From Paenibacillus sp. YYML68 (lineage in GTDB: Bacteria > Bacillota > Bacilli > Paenibacillales > NBRC-103111), in assembly GCF_027923405.1 (NCBI RefSeq), contig NZ_BQYI01000001.1:4724501-4788500 (forward strand): a stretch of 64,000 nucleotides of DNA. Direction: 5' to 3'. Below the pieces are notes generated by a model, which was not told the DNA's origin, ran no database searches, and saw only the letters and a program-made list of their open reading frames with translations. This document shows positions 25,576 through 32,326 of this stretch, in pieces; the first letter of the stretch is position 1, and every line of letters begins with the position of its first letter. The translations under genes were made by a program, and so were the position numbers.

Positions 25576-26961
25576 ATGTCTCATCAGATTACAAAGGAAC
25601 AGATTGCCCTAGCGCGGTATGCGCTTATTGCCCCCATCGTCAGCCGTCAAACCCCGCTTGCGCCGGGGGAGCTGGGAGCGTGGCTTCGCGAAACCGCAAG
25701 CCGCATGTACGAGCTTCCCGGAAGTCGTCGTCAGCAGGTCAGCGTTCGGACGCTGGAACGGTACCTAGAAGCGTACCGCAAGGGGGGATGGGAGGCGCTG
25801 ATGCCGCGCGAGCGAGCAACAGACGGACGTACCCGGCTGGCTCCAAGCTTACTGCAGCAAGCCATTGAGCTGCGACGGCAACGGCCAGCTCGCAGCGTGG
25901 AGCAGCTGATCTTCCTGCTCGAAGAGAGCGGAGCAGCCGCCCCGGGCCAAATCGCCGTTAGCACATTAGCCAGGCACCTCAGACGAGCTGGCGTCAGCCG
26001 CGGACAAGTCATAGAAGCGAGTTCGGCTCAGACGTTTCGCCGCTTTGAGGCGGAAGATATATTAGAGCTGCTGCAGGCAGACTTCAAGCACTTCGTCTAC
26101 TTGCCTGATCCGAAGGAGCCGAAGAAGAAGCGAAAGACCATTCTGCTGGCCATCCTCGATGACTACAGCCGATACGTGGTGCAGGCTCAAATCTATTGGG
26201 ACGAGCAACTGCCTCGGCTAGAGGACAGCTTGAAAAAAGCAATCCTCCGTCACGGCATTCCGGAGATGTTCTATTGTGACAACGGCTCCGCTTTCTCGGC
26301 TCACCATTTAGCCCGTATTTGCGGGCGGCTCGGCATTGAGCTTCGGCATAGTAGACCTTACCGGCCTCAAGGTCGTGGGAAGGTAGAGCGTCTGTTCCAG
26401 TTTGTCGATAGCAGCTTCCGCCCCGAGGTGCAGGCGCTCATCGACCGGGGAGAAGTGACGACGCTGGAGGACGTAAACCAAGCGCTTCGCAGCTGGCTGG
26501 ATGGTTACTACCATCTCCGCGTGCACAGCAGCACGAAACAGACGCCGCATGAACGCTTCGAGGCAAGCACGAAGGCGCGCAAGCGCAGGCCGCTTACCGA
26601 GTTGAATGAGATGTTCCTATGGGAAGAGGAGCGCACCGTAGACAAAACCGGCTGTATCCAGCTGTCCGGTAACACCTATGAGGTCGACAGCGAGCTTGCC
26701 CGTAAGCGAATCGCGCTTCGATACGATCCGTACGACTTGACAGAGCTGCAGGTCTGGTTCGAGGGCAAGCGATACGCCGATGCGGTGCCGATCGATCTGA
26801 AAAAGCGTCGCAAGCGCAAGCCGGATGAAGTGAAGCCTGTAGAGGTCGAGACGTCGGCGGAGACATTGTCGTTCGTTGAGCTTGCCGAGAAGAAGCGTCA
26901 GGCGCAGTGGGAGCAAGATGAAGTGAGCTATGCACAGCGTCAAGGTGGTGAGGTGCGATGA
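25576..26961 (+). CDS. DDE transposase (TnsB/Mu type, rve core)
   Basis: 461 residues, ATG with AAGGAGGATGAACC upstream. Two N-terminal helix-turn-helix segments (SVRTLERYLEAYRKGG; AVSTLARHLRRAGVSR) precede an integrase core with catalytic residues in LLQADFKHF, FYCDNGSAFS and GKVERLFQF (D, D, E). A beta-barrel Mu_C-type domain follows (YEVDSELARKRIALRYDPYDL). It should cut and join the element's TGT ends. Its stop overlaps the start of the ATPase gene (ATGA), so the two are translationally coupled. Confidence 0.92.
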   Translation: MSHQITKEQIALARYALIAPIVSRQTPLAPGELGAWLRETASRMYELPGSRRQQVSVRTLERYLEAYRKGGWEALMPRERATDGRTRLAPSLLQQAIELRRQRPARSVEQLIFLLEESGAAAPGQIAVSTLARHLRRAGVSRGQVIEASSAQTFRRFEAEDILELLQADFKHFVYLPDPKEPKKKRKTILLAILDDYSRYVVQAQIYWDEQLPRLEDSLKKAILRHGIPEMFYCDNGSAFSAHHLARICGRLGIELRHSRPYRPQGRGKVERLFQFVDSSFRPEVQALIDRGEVTTLEDVNQALRSWLDGYYHLRVHSSTKQTPHERFEASTKARKRRPLTELNEMFLWEEERTVDKTGCIQLSGNTYEVDSELARKRIALRYDPYDLTELQVWFEGKRYADAVPIDLKKRRKRKPDEVKPVEVETSAETLSFVELAEKKRQAQWEQDEVSYAQRQGGEVR

Positions 26962-27749
26962 CACGACGTCCCTTTACGCGCGAGGTGGAGCCGTGCTACG
27001 AGTTTCAAGGACACCGGGAAGCGTACGCCCGACTAAGCATGGCGGTCGAGAACCGGCTGCTCGGTGTCTTGACCGGTGAAGTGGGCAGCGGAAAATCCGC
27101 TCTATTGCGGCGTTTATTCCGATCGCTGGACACGATGCGCACGCATCCGATCTACATCAGCATGGCGGACCTGAAGCCAAGAGACTTTTACGGACAGCTT
27201 CTGGCGCACGTCGATGAAGAGGCCCCTTACTCCGTCGCGAAGGCGCGTCGGTTGTGGGGCGAGGTGATGTCTCGGCGGGAGGCGCAGGGAGAGCGCAACA
27301 TTCTCGTCGTCATCGACGAAGCTCACGAAATGAACGAAGCGATGCTGCTGGAGCTGCGCTTTGTGATGAGTCACCAGATGGATGCGAGGTCGCTATTCCC
27401 TGTACTGCTTGCGGGTCAGCCGGAGCTACGGAAGAAGCTACGCTTGAAGAAGTATGAGTCGATTAGCCAGCGCATCGGCATCCAGTACCATCTAAGCGGG
27501 ATGAGCCGTGAGGAGACGGCGGGCTACGTCCGTCATCATATGGGAGCGGCTGAGCTGCAGCGGCCTGTGTTTTCCGACAGTGCGATCCAGATGCTGCACG
27601 CAGCAAGCCAAGGCATCCCACGAGTGGTGAACCAAATTTGCAGCCAAGCGCTCTATGACGTCGAGCGTTCGGACGCCGAAGTAGTCGAGGATGGGCACAT
27701 TGGGCGTGTGCTGTCTGATATGGACCGACAGCGAGGGACGGCGGGATAA
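26958..27749 (+). CDS. ExeA/TnsC-like AAA ATPase of the transposon
   Basis: 263 residues. Walker A GEVGSGKSA (about 40-48), Walker B ILVVIDEAHEM (about 115-125), and a C-terminal AAA lid with SQGIPRVVNQICSQAL. The family is the AAA_22/ExeA-type group that includes TniB, TnsC and IstB-like helper ATPases. In related elements such proteins select and activate target DNA for the transposase. Its ATG overlaps the transposase stop. The stop is followed directly by the transposon's right end. Confidence 0.88.
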   Translation: MTRRPFTREVEPCYEFQGHREAYARLSMAVENRLLGVLTGEVGSGKSALLRRLFRSLDTMRTHPIYISMADLKPRDFYGQLLAHVDEEAPYSVAKARRLWGEVMSRREAQGERNILVVIDEAHEMNEAMLLELRFVMSHQMDARSLFPVLLAGQPELRKKLRLKKYESISQRIGIQYHLSGMSREETAGYVRHHMGAAELQRPVFSDSAIQMLHAASQGIPRVVNQICSQALYDVERSDAEVVEDGHIGRVLSDMDRQRGTAG

Positions 27750-27817
27750 CCGCCGTTTTTCCGCTACTGCGATAATTGGCGTTAGCATTCTCAATGGAGT
27801 GACGTGGCTGACGCACA

Positions 27818-27873
27818 AACGCTCACGTCATTGGCGGTGATGATTGCACCGACAAATTACGTGAGCGTTGACA
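27818..27873. repeat. Transposase-binding-like repeats at transposon right end
   Basis: AACGCTCACGT (27818-27828) and its inverse ACGTGAGCGTT (27859-27869) are perfect complements 30 bases apart, the outer one abutting the TGACA end. The left end has only CGCTCAC in the matching place. Multiple internal sites at the ends are usual for TnsB/Mu-type transposases. Confidence 0.65.
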
Positions 27874-27878
27874 CTATG
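27874..27878. repeat. 5-bp target duplication, right (CTATG)
   Basis: Identical to 24688-24692. It directly follows the right end TTGACA, and the HEPN reading frame resumes here. Confidence 0.9.
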
Positions 27879-28100
27879 AAGTTAATCTCACAACCGAAGA
27901 AGTAGCGGAATTAAACGGAAAATTAATAATCTGCTACGAAACAGCCTTTGAGTTTATAGAAGAACATGTAGAAAATTTTGATGAGCTTGTAACTTCCGCA
28001 AGATTTGAAATTACTGAAGAACAATACGAGTCAGAAATGATGGAGCATTACGCAGAGGTTATGCGTGATCAAATGATCTAAATTATAATATTTAGAGACA

Positions 28101-28141
28101 AAAAGGAGCCTGCCACTATTCTTCAGCAGCAAGCTCCTTTT
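28101..28141 (+). terminator. Terminator after the broken HEPN gene
   Basis: The stem AAAAGGAGC / GCTCCTTTT encloses a 23-base loop that begins CTGCCAC, and is followed by CGTTTTG. It shares GGAGCCTGCCAC with the hairpin at 22606, so the two are probably related copies. Confidence 0.7.
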
Positions 28142-28142
28142 C

Positions 28143-28226
28143 GTTTTGTGGATTTGGCATATGGAGACGAACCAAGCCAAACCCCTGTCCATAAAATTCA
28201 ACCAGAATTCACAGGATGGGGTTGTT
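28143..28226 (-). repeat. Structured intergenic repeat, copy 3
   Basis: On the minus strand, CAACCCCATCC (28224-28214) pairs with GGACAGGGGTTT (28190-28179), followed by GGCTTGG and then GCCAAATCCACAAAA (28158-28144). The order is the same as in copies 1 and 2: left arm, loop, GGACA-GGGTT arm, GGCTTGG, AAATCCACA tail. Complementarity between loop and tail is weaker here. It lies 22 bases after the RNase H stop codon on the same strand, at the right edge of the island. Confidence 0.6.
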
Positions 28227-28247
28227 GCACTACTGCCCCCTCCCCCA

Positions 28248-28919
28248 CTACTTCCTCCCATAATCCGCCTTAATCTCGCCCCATGCCTTCGTGTTCCACT
28301 TCAGCACCTTATTCGGATACGTATTGTTCCGCAGCCATGCCTCCGCTCGGTCTACCAGCTCCCAGATCTCGCGCGTAGACGCGTCACGCGGCAGCGTCGA
28401 GGCGCACTTCTTGTTGCGCACCCAGGCGAGGGCGGTAATCGAATCGCTATAGACAGTCATGTGGCTGTCGATCTTCTTCAGATGCGCGAGTCCGTGCACG
28501 ACAGCGAGGAACTCGCCCATGTTGTTCGTCCCCTTCGAGATCGGCGGGTGCTCGAACACGACCTCGCCCGTGCGCGTAAATACGCCCTTGTACTCGACGA
28601 CGCCCGGATTGCCGCTGCAGCCGACGTCGACGGACAAGCTATCGAGATCCGCTTCTCCGGCCTCCTCCTTACGCGAAGCGCCAGTGGAGCGTCGGCTCCC
28701 ACTCGAGGAGCCTCCGCCCGCCGAGGACGCGCTCTTCGCGGCCGAGCTGAACGCCTTCTTCCAGCCGACAGCCAGCATGCGGCGCGCCTCCTCCTCGGTC
28801 TCGTACGACTTGAACTTCGCCTGCGGGTAGCCGTTCGTCTGCGCTTGGCACTCGGCCCATGTGCTGTATACGCCCGGCTGCTTGCCTTCCCAGACGACGT
28901 AATATTTTGACTTCGCCAC
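28248..28919 (-). CDS. rnhA: RNase H1 with N-terminal hybrid-binding domain
   Basis: 223 residues. It degrades the RNA strand of RNA:DNA hybrids in the cytosol. An N-terminal viroplasmin/hybrid-binding domain (KYYVVWEGKQPGVYSTWAEC ... AKFKSYETEEEA, about 1-50) is joined by a Ser/Gly-rich linker (about 55-90) to the catalytic domain, with acidic residues in LSVDVGCSGNPG, NNMGEFLAV, VYSDS and the final KADYG. This is the layout of the RNase H-like ribonuclease common in Firmicutes. It lies 42 bases downstream of recQ on the same strand and is probably co-transcribed with it. Confidence 0.92.
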   Translation of the reverse strand: MAKSKYYVVWEGKQPGVYSTWAECQAQTNGYPQAKFKSYETEEEARRMLAVGWKKAFSSAAKSASSAGGGSSSGSRRSTGASRKEEAGEADLDSLSVDVGCSGNPGVVEYKGVFTRTGEVVFEHPPISKGTNNMGEFLAVVHGLAHLKKIDSHMTVYSDSITALAWVRNKKCASTLPRDASTREIWELVDRAEAWLRNNTYPNKVLKWNTKAWGEIKADYGRK

Positions 28920-28961
28920 GTTGCTCCCCCTCTATTCTATCCTGCAATCCACGGCCCTCTG

Positions 28962-31310
28962 CTATTGTTGCTCCTGCCGCTGCTTGAAGTATTCGATGAA
29001 ATACGCCCCATATTTGAAAAATTTCGCCTCGCCCACGCCCTTAATCTTGAGCATCGCCGCCGGGTTCGTCGGCTGCACCCCGCACATATCGCGCAGTGTG
29101 CTGTCCGGGAAGACGATATATGGCGGAATGCCCTCGCGCTTCGCAATATCCGAGCGCAGCTTGCGCAGCTCGTCGAACATCTCGGCCTCGACGTCCTGGA
29201 TGACAGGCGCCACAGGCTTGATGCGAATGCGCTGCACGACGCGCTCCGCCCCGGCGAGCACGCTGCTAGCCTTCGGCGACAGCTTGACGACCGGGAACTT
29301 GCCCTCGCTCAGCTGCAAATACCCTTCGGCCACGAGCAGCTGGATCATGTCGACGATCTCCTTCTCCGTCCGCTGCTTCATGAGCCCGTACGTGCTCAGC
29401 TGGTCGAAGCGGAAGTCGAGCACCTTCTTGTTGCGCGACCCCTTCAGCACCGACGCGACCAGCGTCACGCCGAACCGCTCACGCATGCGCCGCACGCAGG
29501 AGAAGATCTGCTGCGCCTCCAGCGTCATGTCGGTCAGCTCCATGTCCGGACTCGCACAGTTGCTGCACTTGCCGCAGTCCTCCTCCAGCTCGCCGCCGAA
29601 GTAGCGGACGATGTATCGCTGCAAGCATTGCGGCGTATGACAGTAGTCGGCCATCTGCTGCAAGCGACGGTATTCCTGCGCCTGCCGCTGCGGATCTGAG
29701 ATCGACTGCTCGATCAGGAACTTCTGGATCAATATATCTTGCGGGCTGAACAGCAGGAAGCAGTCACTCGGCTCGCCGTCACGACCTGCGCGTCCGGCTT
29801 CCTGGTAGTAGGCTTCCATATTTTTCGGCATATTGTAGTGGAAGACGTACCTGACGTTGGACTTGTCAATGCCCATACCGAACGCATTGCTCGCCACCAT
29901 GACGCGCACCTCGTCGAACAGGAACTGCTCCTGCATCTCGGCGCGCTCCTTATCCGTCATACCTGCATGGTACTTGCCTGCCGCCACCTTCTGCTTCTTC
30001 AAAAACTCGCACAGCTGGTCGACCTCCTTGCGCGTCGCCGCATATACGATCCCAGCCTCACCCTTATGCTCGCGAATGTAGCTGAGCAGCACGTCCCGCT
30101 TGTTCTCGCCCTTCACGACGTTAAACGACAGGTTCTCCCGGGCGAAGCCGGTAACGAAGACGCCCGCCTGCTTCAGCTTCAGATGCTTGACGATGTCGTC
30201 GCGCACCTGATCGGTCGCCGTCGCCGTGAACGCCGCCATGAGCGGCCGCTGCGGCAAGTACGAGACGAGCTCGTTAATACGCATGTAGCTCGGGCGGAAG
30301 TCGTGTCCCCACTGGGACACGCAGTGCGCCTCGTCGACCGCCACCATCGGCACGGTCAGTCCGCTCAGCAGCTCGAGGAACCGCTCGGACTCCAGCCGCT
30401 CGGGAGCGACGTAGAGCAGCTTGTATTCGCCGCGCGCCGCCTTGCGGATGCGTGTCTCGACCTGGCTGTAGGACAGCGAGCTGTTAATATACGTAGCCGG
30501 GACGCCGATGCTGTCCAAGCTGTCGACCTGATCCTTCATGAGCGAGATGAGCGGCGAGACGACGATCGTCGTACCGCTCATGAGCAGCGCGGGCACCTGG
30601 TAGCAGATCGATTTACCCCCACCGGTCGGCATAATGCCGAGCGTGTCTCGTCCTTCGAGAATGCTGGCGATAACACCCTTCTGTCCGTCGCGAAAATCCG
30701 GATAGCCGTAATACTTACGCAGTAGCTCCACCGCCGCCTCCATCGTGCGCGGTCCGTCCACGTCAGGCAGCTGGTGCTGCACAGCACGCGGGGCCGGGCG
30801 CGAGGCACGAGTCGGGGCATCGCCTATGCCCCACTCCAGCTGCGCCTCATCCAGCGGCGACTGCGTCCCGCGCTGCGCTGTGCGCCCGGCGCGGGGCGCT
30901 TCGCCCACGCCCCACTCCAGCTGCGCCTCATCCAGCGGCGCCTGCGTCCCGCGCTGCGCCGTACGCCCGGCGCGGGGCGCTTCGCCCACGCCCCACTCCA
31001 GCTGCGCCTCATCCAGCGGCGCCTGCGTCCCGCGCTGCGCTGTGCGCCCGGCGCGGGGCGCTTCGCCCACGCCCCACTCCAGCTGCGCCTCGCCCGCGCG
31101 CGCACCCGGGCGCTGCCCGTCGCGCATACCACGCGACGCCGCAGCGCCTGCTCCGCCCGCCTCCGTCCGAGGCGGCGCCTTCCTTCCCTGCGGCGGCCCG
31201 TCCGCAGGCTCGTCCCACGCCTCCGGCGGCGAGAGCGTCTCCGCGCCTCGCTGCTCATTTTCCCCCTCGGGCGGCGCCTCGAGGTCATCAAATCCGTTCC
31301 AATCGTACAC
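28962..31310 (-). CDS. recQ: RecQ-type DNA helicase with repeat-containing N-terminal extension
   Basis: 782 residues, GTG start at 31310 fixed by AAGGAGG seven bases upstream. The helicase core begins at about 190: Walker A PTGGGKS, DEAH box AVDEAHCVSQWGHDFRPSY, motif VI HYNMPKNMEAYYQEAGRAGRDG. It is followed by a zinc-binding segment with C-x-K-C-x2-C (EEDCGKCSNC), a winged helix and a C-terminal HRDC domain (about 700-782). It unwinds DNA 3'-5' in recombination and repair. The N-terminal 190 residues are unusual: low-complexity and carrying an array of 27-residue repeats (core EAQLEWGVGEAPRAGRTAQR). The gene starts two bases after the glycosyltransferase stop. Confidence 0.93.
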   Translation of the reverse strand: MYDWNGFDDLEAPPEGENEQRGAETLSPPEAWDEPADGPPQGRKAPPRTEAGGAGAAASRGMRDGQRPGARAGEAQLEWGVGEAPRAGRTAQRGTQAPLDEAQLEWGVGEAPRAGRTAQRGTQAPLDEAQLEWGVGEAPRAGRTAQRGTQSPLDEAQLEWGIGDAPTRASRPAPRAVQHQLPDVDGPRTMEAAVELLRKYYGYPDFRDGQKGVIASILEGRDTLGIMPTGGGKSICYQVPALLMSGTTIVVSPLISLMKDQVDSLDSIGVPATYINSSLSYSQVETRIRKAARGEYKLLYVAPERLESERFLELLSGLTVPMVAVDEAHCVSQWGHDFRPSYMRINELVSYLPQRPLMAAFTATATDQVRDDIVKHLKLKQAGVFVTGFARENLSFNVVKGENKRDVLLSYIREHKGEAGIVYAATRKEVDQLCEFLKKQKVAAGKYHAGMTDKERAEMQEQFLFDEVRVMVASNAFGMGIDKSNVRYVFHYNMPKNMEAYYQEAGRAGRDGEPSDCFLLFSPQDILIQKFLIEQSISDPQRQAQEYRRLQQMADYCHTPQCLQRYIVRYFGGELEEDCGKCSNCASPDMELTDMTLEAQQIFSCVRRMRERFGVTLVASVLKGSRNKKVLDFRFDQLSTYGLMKQRTEKEIVDMIQLLVAEGYLQLSEGKFPVVKLSPKASSVLAGAERVVQRIRIKPVAPVIQDVEAEMFDELRKLRSDIAKREGIPPYIVFPDSTLRDMCGVQPTNPAAMLKIKGVGEAKFFKYGAYFIEYFKQRQEQQ
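30828..31097. repeat. 81-bp tandem repeat in the 5' part of recQ
   Basis: Units begin at 30828, 30909, 30990 and 31071 (exact 81-base period); three are complete and the fourth is partial. They are nearly identical and encode 27 residues each, so copy number can change without breaking the frame. The opposite strand is also open across the array, a by-product of GC-rich repeats. Confidence 0.93.
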
Positions 31311-31312
31311 GT

Positions 31313-32152
31313 CTAGTCCTCCTTCCGATCATAGGCCAAGGCCAGCCTCGACACGAACGGCTCACCGTCCCACAGCACCGTCGTCTCGGCGCGACGAGCC
31401 CGCATATCCGGCTCCTCCAGCAGCGTGAAGAAATTCGCCGAGGGCAGCTCGCCGAGCCCGTGCTTCTCGCACAGCTTGTCCAAGTAGTGACGCCGCGGCG
31501 GCGCGTCCACCTCACGGGAAATATTATCCCCCGTCTCCCCGTATGCGTAGAGCGCGCTGGCAACAGGCACCCGTCGCACCCGATCATGCTGTGCTACTCT
31601 CAGGTAGAAATCCCAATCCCAATAGTTGTACAGCTCCGCATCGAACGGCCCGAGCCGCTCATGAAGGCTAGCCCGATACAGACAGCCCGAGCTGACGAAC
31701 GTCGAGAACGTGCGCATCGCCGCCAGATCGGACTCATACGCGAACACGAACCGCTTCGTCGCCCGACGTGTGCCGTTCACCACTTCATAGTCGAATATTT
31801 CCACATCCGAATAGACCAGATCGTAGTCCGCAATCGCCTCGAGCATCGTCTCCAGATGAGTCGGCAGCAGCAGGTCGTCATCGTCGCACAGCATAATGTA
31901 TTCGCTCTTCACCTCGGCCAGCGCCCGATTGCGGGCATGCACATGCCTTGCGTTACGCTCCATATTCAGCACCGTCACCGTCAGCTCCGGGTACAGCTCG
32001 ACCACAGCATCGACGGGCTCGCCTGCATCGTTAACAATATAGATATGCATATGCGAATACGTCTGACGGCTTAACGCCTCCAGCAATTCGCACAGTGCCC
32101 CAGGCCGATTATACGTCGGCACGATCACGGATACGAGCAGCTGCTCCTTCAT
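31313..32152 (-). CDS. Family 2 glycosyltransferase
   Basis: About 279 residues from the ATG at 32152, chosen because GGGGGA lies about 8 bases upstream; the frame is open further upstream without a ribosome site. GT-A fold: VSVIVPTYNRPGALCELLEAL at the N-terminus and the metal-binding acidic cluster LCDDDDLLLP (about 100). The C-terminal part contains the typical acceptor-site ED/WD-like region around NYWDWDFYLRVAQHDRVRRV. It should transfer a sugar from a nucleotide donor, probably to a cell-surface glycan. Gene order (GT2, recQ, rnhA) with overlapping control suggests one operon. Confidence 0.88.
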   Translation of the reverse strand: MKEQLLVSVIVPTYNRPGALCELLEALSRQTYSHMHIYIVNDAGEPVDAVVELYPELTVTVLNMERNARHVHARNRALAEVKSEYIMLCDDDDLLLPTHLETMLEAIADYDLVYSDVEIFDYEVVNGTRRATKRFVFAYESDLAAMRTFSTFVSSGCLYRASLHERLGPFDAELYNYWDWDFYLRVAQHDRVRRVPVASALYAYGETGDNISREVDAPPRRHYLDKLCEKHGLGELPSANFFTLLEEPDMRARRAETTVLWDGEPFVSRLALAYDRKED

Positions 32153-32252
32153 TCGGCTTCCCCCTGCCTGTTCATTCCAACTGAATCCTACCCACAACTA
32201 TACCGAAAAATAGGCTCGAGGAAAACTCATACCTTCGCCACCGCTCAAGCAC

Positions 32253-32309
32253 AGAAGGCTACCTCTGCTCTCAACAGCCAAGCTGTCGAAAGACAATAGG
32301 TAGCCTTCT
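32253..32309 (-). terminator. Terminator after the giant SLH gene
   Basis: A perfect 12-bp inverted repeat AGAAGGCTACCT / AGGTAGCCTTCT with a 33-base loop, 18 bases beyond the SLH gene's stop codon on the minus strand. Confidence 0.65.
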
Positions 32310-32326
32310 ACTAGGTATCCATTCAA

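Larger units (their letters stand above)
24693..27873 (+). mobile_element. Three-gene Tn7/Tn5053-like transposon, exact ends
   Basis: 3181 bases bounded by the 5-bp duplication CTATG. The ends are related inverted repeats: left TGTCGCCGCTCAC...TGTCGG and right, read inward, TGTCAACGCTCAC...TGTCGG. Inside, all on the + strand, are a zinc-ribbon DUF6431-type protein, a Mu/TnsB-like DDE transposase and an ExeA/TnsC-like AAA ATPase. A DDE transposase with an AAA partner, TGT ends and 5-bp duplication is the signature of the Tn7/Tn5053/Mu group. No TnsA, resolvase or cargo genes are visible. The element looks intact. Confidence 0.88.
22715..28081 (+). pseudogene. HEPN-type protein gene split by IS110 and a transposon
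   Basis: Three separated pieces join into one protein. Piece 1 (TTG 22715 behind TGAGGTGAT, to about 22925) reads LQYSLLDNGVDSLKAAYNC ... LNHAVERF, with a one-base loss in a T-run near 22858 before LILREHNDYLIFVDLENN. Piece 2 (about 24400-24692) reads YIRAKEKMLTEAKSN ... LNKIRNQIMHY. Piece 3 (27874-28081) continues exactly as EVNLTTEEVAELNGKL ... MEHYAEVMRDQMI. The junction at 24692/27874 is the transposon's 5-bp duplication, and removing it restores the frame. The segment RNQIMH fits the HEPN Rx4-6H RNase motif, and the alpha-helical layout fits HEPN-like toxins. The gene is dead here three times over. Confidence 0.7.

Noticed and set aside
30745-31428. Repetitive + strand frame with 'CAPSPHSSC'-type repeats opposite recQ.
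   Set aside because: It mirrors the 81-bp repeats of the recQ extension; the recQ frame has the matching AAGGAGG and helicase domain.
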